A stretch of 63,368 nucleotides of DNA from Rhodovibrionaceae bacterium (GTDB lineage: Bacteria > Pseudomonadota > Alphaproteobacteria > Kiloniellales > DSM-21159): the NCBI GenBank assembly GCA_028279885.1, contig JANQMX010000041.1, forward strand, positions 1-63,368. The letters run 5' to 3'. The notes under the pieces are model-generated. The model had not been told where the DNA came from, did no database searches, and worked only from the letters and a program-made list of their open reading frames with translations. A program made the translations under genes and the position numbers. Below, piece by piece: positions 15,769 to 24,305 of this stretch. Numbering within the stretch: the first letter of the stretch is position 1; each line of letters starts with the position of its first letter.

Positions 15769-16209
15769 ATGAGCGACACGAAAACGGTGAAGTACGAGCA
15801 AGAGATTCCGGACGTCCTGCAGGCGATGGCCCGGGTCAACGAGACCATGGAGGGTTACGGCTTGGACCGCAGACTCCATCACCTGGTTCAACTACGCGCT
15901 TCGCAGATCAACCGCTGCAGCTTTTGCGTCAAGATGCACACGAAAGAAGCGCGCCAGGATGGCGAAACCAACGAGCGCTTGGACCGTCTGGTCGTGTGGG
16001 ATGAGGTAGAGGATTTTAAGCCGAGCGAACGGGCCGCCTTGGCCTGGACCGAAGCCTTGACGACACTTGACCCCAAGGTCGATCTGGCACCACTCCGTGC
16101 CGGCCTGCACGAACACTTCAGCGACCAGGAGATCGGCGTGCTGACCGCCGCCATCGCCATGATCAATCTGTGGAACCGAATGGGCATCTCGGCGCATCGC
16201 CATGCCTGA
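15769..16209 (+). CDS. Carboxymuconolactone decarboxylase-like (AhpD-fold) protein
   Basis: The protein has 146 residues with AGAGGA 6 bases before the ATG. The AhpD-like active site CSFCVKMHTKEA (CxxC-x3-His) is intact, pointing to a thiol-dependent peroxidase or redox role rather than true decarboxylation. It overlaps the downstream ECF41 sigma gene by 8 bases. Carboxymuconolactone decarboxylases, oxidoreductases and epimerases are the standard neighbours and targets of ECF41 sigma factors, and the promoter upstream fits that. The physiological substrate is unknown. Confidence 0.88.
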   Translation: MSDTKTVKYEQEIPDVLQAMARVNETMEGYGLDRRLHHLVQLRASQINRCSFCVKMHTKEARQDGETNERLDRLVVWDEVEDFKPSERAALAWTEALTTLDPKVDLAPLRAGLHEHFSDQEIGVLTAAIAMINLWNRMGISAHRHA

Positions 16210-17089
16210 AGGTGATGCGACCGAGACCTTCACGGCGCTGCGGCCCCAGCTCCTCGGTCTGGCCTACCGCATCCTCGGCTCCTTGGCCGATGCCGAGGAT
16301 GCGGTACAGGACACCTTTCTGAGATGGGACAAGGCCGACCGCCTAGACATTGAGGACCCGGCCGCCTGGTTGACGGCAGTCTGCACGCGGCGAAGCCTCG
16401 ACCTTCTGCGCGCCGCGTACCGTAGCCGCGTCAGCTACGTCGGCGCCTGGCTGCCAGAGCCGATACACACGACGATCGAGAGCGATGCCGAGCGCGATCT
16501 CGAGCGCGCGTCATCCTTGACCACTGCATTTCTACTGGTCTTGCAACGGCTGACGCCGAAGGAGCGCGCCGCCTATTTGCTGCACGACATCTTCGACACC
16601 TCCTATGGTGAGATCGCGGAGACGCTGGAGATCGAACAGAGCGCCTGCCGCAAGCTCGTGTCTCGTGCCAGAGCTCATGTTGCGGAAGCCAAGGTCCGCC
16701 AACGCACGCCCGCGGAACGGCAAGACCAACTCCTGGCCGCTTTCAAAGCCGCCGTCACCAGCGGTGTGACGGCAGAGTTGGCGACTCTCTTGTCGGACGA
16801 CGTTCGCCTCAGCGCCGACGGCGGAGGCAAGGTGCCTGCGGCCCGCAAGACTCTTCATGGCAAGGAGAAGGTGCTCGGTTTCTTGGCCAAGGGCTTGCAC
16901 CGCTTCTGGGCCGACTACCGCTGGCGCGTTGCCGCTATCAACGGCAGCCGTGCCATTTTGTTGGAACAGGCTGGCACGACAGTCGCGATCGTCACCTTCG
17001 CTTACGACGAAGACGGCAAGGCCACGGATGTTTTCATCGTGCGCAATCCCGACAAGCTGACCAGACGCGACCCGCTCACCATCCACTGA
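16202..17089 (+). CDS. ECF41 family RNA polymerase sigma factor
   Basis: The protein has 295 residues. Region 2 is at the N-terminus (LGLAYRILGSLADAEDAVQD, DTFLRW) and region 4 at about 115-165 (LTPKERAAYLLHDIFDTSY). Between them is the ECF41 linker motif WLPEP (GAWLPEPI). The C-terminal extension is a SnoaL-like domain with the hallmark DGGGK (SADGGGKVPAA) and NPDKL (VRNPDKLT) motifs. In ECF41 this extension replaces an anti-sigma factor and both inhibits and permits activity. The gene overlaps its target gene by 8 bases, and the operon carries a matching promoter at 15699-15725. Confidence 0.93.
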   Translation: MPEGDATETFTALRPQLLGLAYRILGSLADAEDAVQDTFLRWDKADRLDIEDPAAWLTAVCTRRSLDLLRAAYRSRVSYVGAWLPEPIHTTIESDAERDLERASSLTTAFLLVLQRLTPKERAAYLLHDIFDTSYGEIAETLEIEQSACRKLVSRARAHVAEAKVRQRTPAERQDQLLAAFKAAVTSGVTAELATLLSDDVRLSADGGGKVPAARKTLHGKEKVLGFLAKGLHRFWADYRWRVAAINGSRAILLEQAGTTVAIVTFAYDEDGKATDVFIVRNPDKLTRRDPLTIH

Positions 17090-17100
17090 ATGACAAGCTG

Positions 17101-19182
17101 TTAGGCCGCCACTTCCTTCAGGAAGGCCTGCACCTTGTCCTTCAGGTTGCCGGACTGGCTGCTGAGGGCCTCGGAGGCTTCTGCCAGCCGGCCCGAGCCT
17201 TTGGCCGTCTCGTCCGCCGCCTGGGCCACCCACTCGATGTTGCTGGAGACCTGCTGAGCCGCATCGCTGATGGCCGCCACGTTGCGGTTGATTTCCTGCG
17301 TCGCCGCCTCGTGCTCATTCAGCGCCGCGGCTACCTCGGTGTTGATCTCTTTGAGCTCGGTGTTGATCTCAAGCATGCGGCCGACCGAGGTCACCGAAGA
17401 CTCGGTGGTCGAAACGGCACCGGCGATGACCTCGCTGATCTCGGCCGTCGCTTTGGCGGTCTGCGTGGCGAGCCCTTTCACCTCGGACGCGACCACGGCA
17501 AAACCCTTGCCGGCCTCTCCGGCCCGCGCCGCCTCGATGGTGGCGTTGAGCGCCAAGAGGTTGGTCTGTTCGGCAATGTCGGAGACGATGTTGACGATGT
17601 CCTTCACGCTGACGATTTGCTCGGTCAGCGACTGCATCAGGTTATTCGCCTCGCCGCCCAGGCGTTGGGCCTCTCCGCTGATCTCACCCGCTTTGGACAT
17701 ACGGGTGTTGATCTCGGCCAGGGAGTCGGCCACCTGCCCGGTGTTGGAAGCAACGATGCTGACGTTGGAGGCGGCCTCCTCCGAAGCCCCGGCCACGGCA
17801 CCGGTCCGCGTTTGGGTCTGTTCTGCCGTGGAGGACAGCGAGGTTGAGGTTTCGCTCAGCGCCGCAACACTGCTCTGCAGCGCATCGACCACGCCGGCCA
17901 TATCGGCTTCGAACGCGGCGACGACGCCTTCCATATGGCTGGCGCGGCGGGCAGCCGCCTCGCTGGCGCGGAGCTTTTCTTCACGCGCGTCACGCTCACG
18001 CACCGCGTTGTCTTTCAGCTTGCTGAGCGCATTGTACATCGCGCTGATCTCGTCTTTGCGCGGACTGGTGCGCCGTTCCATCACGTCGATGTCGAGGTTG
18101 CCATTGGCGACCTCGGTCAGGCGACCACTGACGAACTTGACGGCGTAGGTGACGCGCCGGGTCTGCGAGAGGGTCATCAACACCACGGCAGCAGACACGA
18201 TGACGAGAAAGGCGATGACCACCAGCATGTTGGTTCGGGCGTCGGCGGATATCTCCTCTGCCAGCGCCAAGGTGTGCAAGGCGATCTCGTCTTCCACTAA
18301 CTTGATCAGGTTGATGCGCTTGGTCGCCAGGTCGAACCAAGCCTTGCCATCGATGCCCTGGCTGTCGCGCGTCTCTGGAATTGTCTCGATAACCTCGCGC
18401 CAGGCCGCGACTTGCGCCACCTCGGGGCCTTGCACCGTCTCATCGAAAAACCGCAGCGTTTCGTCGTCGGCGAGCTGGCGGAACTGTGCGATAAAAAGTT
18501 GCTCGCCAGTCAGGCGCTTAAGGTAGTTCTCATAAAGCCGGGCATCGAAGGTGCCCGCGGCGGTGCGATTGAGGACAGCACTGCCCAACGCGCGCTCCAG
18601 GCCGGCGTGCTCCTTGGCGCGAACCAGCGAGAGATAGGGCGCCAGTTGCTGGGACAGGCGCTGGTCCGGACTGTTGAACAGGCTGACGGCAATCAGCTCG
18701 ATCAGCTCTTCGACAAGCTCGGTATAGGTCTGCACCACCTCACCGCGGGCGGCTACCTCATGGTCGACCGCCTGGCGTATCGTCTCGATACGGGCCAGGT
18801 CAGCGCGCACCGTTGCGATCTGCTCTGCCCGTCCGGGCAACATGCCTTCGATAGCGGTGTCATCCAACGTGCGGAGGAAAGCGTCTTGCGCAGCATCGCT
18901 GAGCGCCCTTTGCTCGGTAAGCGGTGCGCGGAAGCTCTCCTCAAAGCCGGCGCTCACCAGGCCGACCGAACGCCCGCGCTCCTTCTGCAGCTCATGGACC
19001 AGTGCGCTCGACGCCTCGGCAACCAGAGTGATCGGTACAGCGCGGCCGACTGTCGAGGCCGTCTGCCAAAAAAAGCTGGCTACGAAGCCGCCAAGGATGA
19101 GGCTGCCGAGCAAGGGGACGGCGACCAGCAGTCTAAGGCGCGTTCCCAGAGTTAGATTGCCGATAGACTTACCGAAGGTCAT
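17101..19182 (-). CDS. Methyl-accepting chemotaxis protein with NIT-type sensor domain
   Basis: The protein has 693 residues, with GGGGAG 6 bases before the ATG. It has an N-terminal membrane helix ([20 protein letters not shown]), then a helical periplasmic NIT (nitrate/nitrite-sensing type) domain with the signature [17 protein letters not shown] second membrane helix lies at about 318-338 ([20 protein letters not shown]), followed by HAMP and a C-terminal signalling domain with the CheA/CheW tip ([20 protein letters not shown]). It should relay a periplasmic ligand signal to the flagellar motor. It ends 11 bases from the stop of the convergent ECF41 gene. No che or fli genes are in the window. 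Confidence 0.93.
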   Translation of the reverse strand: MTFGKSIGNLTLGTRLRLLVAVPLLGSLILGGFVASFFWQTASTVGRAVPITLVAEASSALVHELQKERGRSVGLVSAGFEESFRAPLTEQRALSDAAQDAFLRTLDDTAIEGMLPGRAEQIATVRADLARIETIRQAVDHEVAARGEVVQTYTELVEELIELIAVSLFNSPDQRLSQQLAPYLSLVRAKEHAGLERALGSAVLNRTAAGTFDARLYENYLKRLTGEQLFIAQFRQLADDETLRFFDETVQGPEVAQVAAWREVIETIPETRDSQGIDGKAWFDLATKRINLIKLVEDEIALHTLALAEEISADARTNMLVVIAFLVIVSAAVVLMTLSQTRRVTYAVKFVSGRLTEVANGNLDIDVMERRTSPRKDEISAMYNALSKLKDNAVRERDAREEKLRASEAAARRASHMEGVVAAFEADMAGVVDALQSSVAALSETSTSLSSTAEQTQTRTGAVAGASEEAASNVSIVASNTGQVADSLAEINTRMSKAGEISGEAQRLGGEANNLMQSLTEQIVSVKDIVNIVSDIAEQTNLLALNATIEAARAGEAGKGFAVVASEVKGLATQTAKATAEISEVIAGAVSTTESSVTSVGRMLEINTELKEINTEVAAALNEHEAATQEINRNVAAISDAAQQVSSNIEWVAQAADETAKGSGRLAEASEALSSQSGNLKDKVQAFLKEVAA

Positions 19183-19446
19183 GGAAACTCCCCTATTCAG
19201 CCGTCCTCGTCGGCCGCAGCTTCGGGCCGGCTTGACGGATTGAATTCGGCTTCCTTGTTACCTATCGCAGGTTAATAACAACCTTCTCGGGCAAAACTTT
19301 TATTATTTCTCCTATAGGATTAGAAACAGTGTGGCTTTGTATCGGCAGCAACAGTCTCGCGCGCCCGATGACCTGCGGGCACTTCGCTAGGCAGACCGAT
19401 TGACCGATAGTGAGAAAAAAGAGGAGATCGCCTGAGGCCGGGCCGG
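19183..19446. other. AT-rich intergenic region upstream of the chemoreceptor
   Basis: About 264 bases, with runs such as TTTTATTATTT near 19299-19309, much more AT-rich than the surroundings. It should contain the chemoreceptor promoter on the minus strand. I could not assign hexamers with confidence, and no alternative-sigma motif was convincing. Confidence 0.35.
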
Positions 19447-19665
19447 TTAAGCCACCGGCTTCACCGTGCGAGAGGGGGTCGTTTTGCTCAGGTTTTTCCG
19501 CGTGAGCGTCCGCGGGGAGGACCGACGGGCCACAAAATCCTTGCGATCGCCCGCGTCCGGCGCCTTGGTCCCGGGCTCCGCCTCGGTCAAACCGAAAGCT
19601 TCCTCGATCAGCTTTCCGTGAGGTAGCAACGCTTTAACAGCAGGATCATCCAGCCAGTTCGCCAT
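19447..19665 (-). CDS. Hypothetical protein (72 aa)
   Basis: The start chosen is ATG 19665 because GGAGGG lies 7-8 bases upstream; a longer frame to 19731 lacks such a site. The protein begins MANWLDDPAVKALLPHGKLI, with an acidic Pro/Gly middle and a very basic Ser/Thr/Arg/Lys tail (residues about 45-72). The tail could bind nucleic acid. I do not recognise a family. It lies in the same orientation as, and about 90 bases from, the next small gene, so the two may form a unit. Confidence 0.6.
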   Translation of the reverse strand: MANWLDDPAVKALLPHGKLIEEAFGLTEAEPGTKAPDAGDRKDFVARRSSPRTLTRKNLSKTTPSRTVKPVA

Positions 19666-19755
19666 GGGTCTTCCCTCCTGTTCGGAAGACATAGTAGCCA
19701 TGCGAAAAACGCCGTCCGTGAGGCAGCTCACAGATACAGTGAGTTGGCTGCTTCT

Positions 19756-20076
19756 TTAAGCCGCGCTGCCGCCGGCGGCCTCTGCGAGCACTGAGTCGAT
19801 CAGGCTGCGCAAATCCCTGCCGCGAAGCCCCTGATGGCGTCCACCCAGCTGCACCTCGTACTCTGTCGGGCACTTAGTGACGATGGCCAGACACGTTTCG
19901 CGGGTGTCCTCTCCGACGAGGGAGAGGGAGGCGAAGTGGATACCCATGTCATCCACGTCGGTCGTCAGCTCGGTCTTGATTAAAGGGCTCGACACCAAGC
20001 GCTGGAAGCGCTCCAGCTCGGCCCACTCTGCCCGGGTCCAGCCCTGACGCACCCGGTCCGGTAAGGTGAGGATCAT
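19756..20076 (-). CDS. Hypothetical protein (106 aa)
   Basis: ATG 20076 is preferred, with AGGAAGAGG just upstream; the frame extends to 20115. The protein begins MILTLPDRVRQGWTRAEWAE and has a mixed alpha/beta composition without cysteine clusters, signal peptide or membrane segment. The middle (ETCLAIVTKCPTEYEVQLGG) could be strand-rich, and the end is helical. I do not recognise it. It lies between the 72-aa gene and tRNA-Glu. Confidence 0.6.
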   Translation of the reverse strand: MILTLPDRVRQGWTRAEWAELERFQRLVSSPLIKTELTTDVDDMGIHFASLSLVGEDTRETCLAIVTKCPTEYEVQLGGRHQGLRGRDLRSLIDSVLAEAAGGSAA

Positions 20077-20238
20077 TGGCCCTCTTCCTTTCCTGCTTCT
20101 TGTTTTTATTCGCAATTATTTAGTGTGTAAGAGCCTATGCGGCAACATCTTTTCTTAGTGTTAAACAAGACCCTGTGGGTAGGCCGCGGTGAAACCCCAG
20201 AGCCTTCCGACGGCAATCTTTTAATGACTGGAAGCAGA

Positions 20239-20314
20239 TGGCGTCCCCTAGGGGACTCGAACCCCTGTTTTCGGCGTGAGAGGCCGATGTCCTAGGCCAC
20301 TAGACGAAGGGGAC
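20239..20314 (-). tRNA. tRNA-Glu (anticodon CTC), CCA encoded
   Basis: On the minus strand the sequence starts GTCCCCTTCGTCTAGTGGCC, folds into a complete cloverleaf with anticodon loop CTCTCAC (anticodon CTC, Glu) and T-loop GGGGTTCGAGTCCCC, and ends AGGGGAC-G-CCA. The 3' CCA is encoded in the genome. Length is 76 bases. Confidence 0.97.
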
Positions 20315-20402
20315 GCTGGGCCTGAACGAAGGCGTGGATGTAACGCAGCCGGACAGCTCGTTCAAGAGGGTGGAGGTTTTATCTCGGCGCCAGCCCAGCC
20401 CC

Positions 20403-21446
20403 CTACTCCGCCGCTTGCACGCGCTCGGCGAGCCGGGCGGCTTCGTCCAGCAGCGCATCGACGCTCTCTTCCGACGTGTTCCAGGCGCAAACCAGGCGCA
20501 CGGTGCCAGGCCCGAAATAGCCGTCGTAGAAGACAAAGCCGGCGGCCAGAAGTGCGTCGGTCAAAGCCTGCGGCATGCGGCAGAAGACTTCGTTGATCTC
20601 GGTCGGATGAAGCGCACTCACCCCCGGCAAGGCGCAGAGACCCGACGAGAGCTTCGCCGCCATGGCATTGGCGTGGCGCGCATTCCTAAGCCAGACCTCG
20701 TTCTCCAGGTAGGCCTCCAACTGGGCCGAGACGAAGCGCATCTTGGACAGGAGTTGCCCCGCGCGCTTGCGGCGGAAATGCGCCTCGACCGCCAGAGTCT
20801 TGTCGAAGAAGAGCAACGCTTCAGCCGCCAGACAGCCGTTCTTGGTGGCCCCGAAAGATAAGACGTCCACCCCGGCCTGCCAGGTCATCTCTGCCGGCGT
20901 GCAGTCCTGCGCGACGAGAGCATTCGCAAAACGTGCGCCGTCCATATGGACCTTGAGACCTTGGCGCCTAGCGACGGCGGAGAGCGCCGCAATCTCCTCC
21001 AGGCTATAGAGCGTCCCGCCCTCCGTTCCTTGGCTGAGACTGACGGCAGCTGGTTGCGGATTGTGCACCACGCCGGCGCCCATGACCGCCGCCTCCAGGG
21101 CCTCCGGCGTCAACTTGGCGTCGCCGCCTTCGAGCGGGATCAGCTTGGCTCCGCCGGTAAAAAGCTCAGGCGCGCCGCACTCGTCGACATGGATGTGAGC
21201 ATCGCGGTGGCAGTAGATGGCGCCGTAAGGCGGCGTCATGCACGACAGGGCGATGGCATTGCAGGCCGTGCCCGTGACGACCGGCAGCGCCACCAGATCG
21301 GTCTCGAAGACCTCTTTGAGGCGGGCCTCAACCGCGGCGGTCAATGGGTCGTCGCCATAGGGTAGCGCGGGCCCCTCGTTATGTCGGACGATGGCCTGCA
21401 GCACCTCAGAACACGCGCCGGTGATGTTGTCGGAGGCAAAATTCAT
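20403..21446 (-). CDS. ltaE: Low-specificity L-threonine aldolase
   Basis: The protein has about 347 residues and is a PLP-dependent fold-type I enzyme. The start MNFASDNITGACSEVLQAI is typical. The PLP Lys is in VLSFGATKNGCLAAEALL, preceded by VHMDGARFANAL, which carries the Asp that contacts the pyridine nitrogen. It cleaves L-threonine and L-allo-threonine to glycine and acetaldehyde. A GTG two codons upstream (21452) has GGAGG at a better 6-base spacing and may be the true start; the frame up to 21530 is not needed. It stands between the tRNA and a small membrane protein gene. Confidence 0.92.
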   Translation of the reverse strand: MNFASDNITGACSEVLQAIVRHNEGPALPYGDDPLTAAVEARLKEVFETDLVALPVVTGTACNAIALSCMTPPYGAIYCHRDAHIHVDECGAPELFTGGAKLIPLEGGDAKLTPEALEAAVMGAGVVHNPQPAAVSLSQGTEGGTLYSLEEIAALSAVARRQGLKVHMDGARFANALVAQDCTPAEMTWQAGVDVLSFGATKNGCLAAEALLFFDKTLAVEAHFRRKRAGQLLSKMRFVSAQLEAYLENEVWLRNARHANAMAAKLSSGLCALPGVSALHPTEINEVFCRMPQALTDALLAAGFVFYDGYFGPGTVRLVCAWNTSEESVDALLDEAARLAERVQAAE

Positions 21447-21462
21447 GGACACGCCCAGCCTC

Positions 21463-21789
21463 CTAATTCGCGGGAGCGTCGGCAGCGCCCTCTTCCGCCT
21501 GCAAACGCCCAACGACCGTACCGGCCTCAAGATCGATCAAGAGGATGCTCGCGCATCCCTCCCAACGCGGCCCCTCCAAGCGAACGGCAACCAAATCACC
21601 GTCCAACTGTGTCACGTCCGCCATGCTGCAGGCCTCGGGCATCGGCAAGGCGATGTCACCGATCGGCGCCCCCTCCTCTCGCGCGAAGCCCGTGAGGCGT
21701 TGGGCAATAGTCGCCACCACGATCACGAAACCGACCACGATGATCACCGCCATGCCGATCACCAGCGCTTTCAAGGCCCTCACCGGCAT
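21463..21789 (-). CDS. Small single-pass membrane protein (possibly DUF6476)
   Basis: The protein has 108 residues from ATG 21789. One strong N-terminal membrane helix (ALKALVIGMAVIIVVGFVIV) is followed by a short soluble domain with WEGCASILLIDLEAGTVVG near the end. A small membrane protein of this layout is often found beside the RluA-type synthase and rpoH genes in alphaproteobacteria, where it carries the label DUF6476; I offer that from memory. The function is unknown. Its start is 40 bases from the divergent pseudouridine synthase start. Confidence 0.7.
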   Translation of the reverse strand: MPVRALKALVIGMAVIIVVGFVIVVATIAQRLTGFAREEGAPIGDIALPMPEACSMADVTQLDGDLVAVRLEGPRWEGCASILLIDLEAGTVVGRLQAEEGAADAPAN

Positions 21790-21829
21790 GCGCTTGCGCC
21801 ACTCCCCGCTTCCTGCTGCAGTTCCGGCG

Positions 21830-22822
21830 ATGAGCGATAGTCCCTTCCGTACCGAACCGCAAATCCATCGTTTCACCGTCCAACCCGAGGATGCGGGCGA
21901 GCGCGTGGACCGATGGCTTGCGGGCCGCCTGCCGAACATGAGCCGCTCCCGCCTCAAGCAGCTCATCGAGGGCGGCAACCTGGAGAGTGCCGGTGCGGCG
22001 CTCTGTCAGCCGTCTCGCAAGGTCCTGGCCGGCGAGCGTTTCGTTCTCGCCATTCCGCCCGTCGAGGCACCGGAGCCGGAGGCGCAGCACCTGCCCCTCT
22101 CCGTTATCTATGAGGACGCGGAGGTCATTGTCGTCGACAAGCCAGCCGGCCTCGTGGTCCACCCCGCCCCGGGCAATCCGGACCGTACCCTGGTCAATGC
22201 CCTGATTGCCCATTGTGGTGACAGTTTGCGTGGCATCGGTGGCGTGGCGCGGCCGGGAATCGTCCACCGTCTCGACAAGGATACCAGCGGCTTGATGGTG
22301 GCGGCCAAGACGGAGCGCGCGCAGGCCGCGCTGACCGCCCAATTCGCGGAGCGCAGCGTTGCACGCAGCTATCACGCTCTGGTTTGGGGCACGCCCCAGC
22401 CTCCGAACGGGCGGATCGAGGGCAACATTGGCCGCAGCCCTAAGAACCGCAAGAAAATGGCGGTCCTACAGCGCGGTGGAAAACCAGCCGCAACCCGCTA
22501 CCAAATTCTGAGGTCTTTTCAAGGAGGTCAGATCGCACTCTTGGAGTGCCGTTTGGAAACCGGCCGTACACACCAAATACGCGTACACTTGACGGCCAAG
22601 GGGCATCCTTTGCTGGGCGACCCGCTGTACGGACGCGGGGGCACGGCAGCGCGCCTCAAGTCACTGCCTGGCAACGTGGTAGACCAGGTCAACGCTTTGG
22701 AAGGCCAAATGCTGCATGCTCGTAGCCTCGGCTTTCGCCACCCGATAAGTGAAGAACCTCTCACTTTCGACAGCCAATACCCCCCTGTTTTCGCAGGTTT
22801 GCTTGACAGCCTGGGGGGATAG
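21830..22822 (+). CDS. rluD: RluA-family 23S rRNA pseudouridine synthase (RluD-like)
   Basis: The protein has 330 residues from ATG 21830; the frame extends further upstream but overlaps the divergent gene. An N-terminal S4 RNA-binding domain (ERVDRWLAGRLPNMSRSRLK) is followed by the catalytic domain with the Asp motif GIVHRLDKDTSGLMV. The later ECRLETGRTHQIRVHL segment is also typical. It converts uridines in large-subunit rRNA to pseudouridine. RluD (helix 69) is the most likely member by overall architecture, but RluC cannot be excluded. The rpoH promoter overlaps its 3' end. Confidence 0.88.
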   Translation: MSDSPFRTEPQIHRFTVQPEDAGERVDRWLAGRLPNMSRSRLKQLIEGGNLESAGAALCQPSRKVLAGERFVLAIPPVEAPEPEAQHLPLSVIYEDAEVIVVDKPAGLVVHPAPGNPDRTLVNALIAHCGDSLRGIGGVARPGIVHRLDKDTSGLMVAAKTERAQAALTAQFAERSVARSYHALVWGTPQPPNGRIEGNIGRSPKNRKKMAVLQRGGKPAATRYQILRSFQGGQIALLECRLETGRTHQIRVHLTAKGHPLLGDPLYGRGGTAARLKSLPGNVVDQVNALEGQMLHARSLGFRHPISEEPLTFDSQYPPVFAGLLDSLGG

Positions 22823-22832
22823 GAGATTAAAT
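22803..22832 (+). promoter_or_regulatory. Candidate housekeeping promoter for rpoH
   Basis: TTGACA at 22803-22808, 18 bases, then TTAAAT at 22827-22832. The -35 is a perfect sigma-70 consensus and lies in the last codons of the rluD-like gene. The predicted leader to the rpoH ATG is about 80 bases, long enough for temperature-dependent structure, though I saw no strong hairpin that hides the AGGGAG ribosome site. Confidence 0.55.
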
Positions 22833-22920
22833 ATGACTAATCCAGTCACCTTTTAGCCATATTGCCCCCGTAGCGTCCACTAGGGGTCAATTTGGCCGAT
22901 TAGGGAGAACCAGAAACACC

Positions 22921-23805
22921 ATGGCGGCACCGCGTATTCCGGCTTTGACGTCTGAAGGCAACCTCAGCCGGTACCTCGAAGAAATCCGCAAGTTCCCGAT
23001 GCTCGAGCCTGACGAGGAGTTCATGCTCGCCAAGCGTTGGACCGAGCACGGCGACACCGAAGCCGCCCATAAGCTGGTTACCAGTCACCTCCGGCTGGTG
23101 GCCAAGATTGCCATGGGCTATCGCGGCTATGGACTGCCGGTCAGCGAGCTGATTTCGGAGGGCAACGTCGGCATGATGCAGGCCGTCAAGCGCTTCGACC
23201 CGGACCGCGGCTTCCGTCTTGCGACCTATGCCATGTGGTGGATTCGCGCCGCCATTCAGGAATACATCCTGCACTCCTGGTCGCTCGTGAAGATGGGCAC
23301 CACGGCCGCGCAGAAGAAGCTCTTCTTCAATCTGCGCAAGCTAAAGGGCCAGATGCAGGCGATCGAGGAGGGTGACCTGCACCCCGAGCAGGTGACCCAC
23401 ATCGCCGACGCCCTGAATGTCTCCGAGCAGGACGTGGTCAGCATGAACCGGCGGCTCAGCAGCCCGGACCACTCGCTGAATGCACCGCTTCGCCAGGACG
23501 GCGACGGGGAGTGGCAGGACTGGTTGGAGGACGACCGGGACGACCAGGAAACCCTGGTGGCAGAGCGCGACGAGATGGACAAGCGCCGGGCTCTGCTGGA
23601 AGACGCCATGAAGAACCTCAGCGATCGTGAGCGCCATATCCTGCAAGAGCGACGGCTGAAAGAGGATCCGGCGACCTTGGAAGAGCTGAGCCAAGTCTAC
23701 AGCATCAGCCGGGAGCGTGTGCGCCAGATCGAGGTGCGCGCTTTCGAAAAGCTGCAGAAAGCGATCAAGAACGCCGCTATCGAACAGCGACTTGCTGTTG
23801 GCTGA
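22921..23805 (+). CDS. rpoH: RNA polymerase sigma-32 factor (heat shock)
   Basis: The protein has 294 residues, with AGGGAG 10 bases upstream. Region 2 is clear (ISEGNVGMMQAVKRFDP, RLATYAMWWIRAAIQEYI). The RpoH box unique to sigma-32 (QKKLFFNLRKLK) follows, and region 4 carries YSISRERVRQIEVRA. It directs transcription of chaperone and protease genes. The FtsH gene at 39-41 kb encodes the usual protease that degrades RpoH. The last 29 bases overlap the 3' end of the convergent membrane-protein gene. Confidence 0.97.
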   Translation: MAAPRIPALTSEGNLSRYLEEIRKFPMLEPDEEFMLAKRWTEHGDTEAAHKLVTSHLRLVAKIAMGYRGYGLPVSELISEGNVGMMQAVKRFDPDRGFRLATYAMWWIRAAIQEYILHSWSLVKMGTTAAQKKLFFNLRKLKGQMQAIEEGDLHPEQVTHIADALNVSEQDVVSMNRRLSSPDHSLNAPLRQDGDGEWQDWLEDDRDDQETLVAERDEMDKRRALLEDAMKNLSDRERHILQERRLKEDPATLEELSQVYSISRERVRQIEVRAFEKLQKAIKNAAIEQRLAVG

Positions 23806-24292
23806 CCTCGTCGCCATCGTCGGGTGAGGCAGCCGGAGCCCCGGCAAGCCCAGGCCTCTCTAGGTCCTCGTGCTCGGCGAGCGCATCGCCCCATTGCTCG
23901 ATAAGCTCTGCACGTCTGCTTCGCAAATCCTCGAGCCGCTGGCTCGCCGTGGCGGCATAGTACGAAGCCATAACCGGCTGGATCGAAAGATAGATCAGCC
24001 AGCCAATGGCCGATGCGCCGTAGGGCGCCAGCCAGAGCATGACATCGCCAAGGATAGACAGAGCGACGGTCAGGCTTTGCCCCTCGGTCCAGAGGATCAC
24101 GATCGCTGGGAGGCAACCACAGAAATTCAGGGCGCCAATGCCCATGGCGAGGTAGCGCTCCTTGGTTCTATCCACCGCCAGAGCCGCAAAGGTGGGCAGC
24201 ATTGAAATCACCAGCACCAGCATGGTCGGCAGGAAGACCAAGCTGAGCAAGCCAATGAGAAGCAGCCATTTCTTTTGGAGGATTTTCTTCAC
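23777..24292 (-). CDS. Multi-spanning membrane protein paired with pseudokinase
   Basis: The protein has 171 residues from a GTG start. It has three to four predicted membrane segments: WLLLIGLLSLVFLPTMLVLV onward (about 9-40), YLAMGIGALNFCGCLPAIVI (about 47-67), and one or two between about 75 and 112. A charged C-terminal tail predicted to be helical or coiled coil follows (RLEDLRSRRAELIEQWGDAL). I do not recognise a family. It starts 13 bases after the stop of the pseudokinase gene, so the two are almost certainly co-transcribed and may form a membrane complex. Its 3' end overlaps rpoH by 29 bases on the other strand. Confidence 0.75.
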   Translation of the reverse strand: MKKILQKKWLLLIGLLSLVFLPTMLVLVISMLPTFAALAVDRTKERYLAMGIGALNFCGCLPAIVILWTEGQSLTVALSILGDVMLWLAPYGASAIGWLIYLSIQPVMASYYAATASQRLEDLRSRRAELIEQWGDALAEHEDLERPGLAGAPAASPDDGDEVSQQQVAVR

Positions 24293-24305
24293 GCTGCCTC
24301 GTCTC

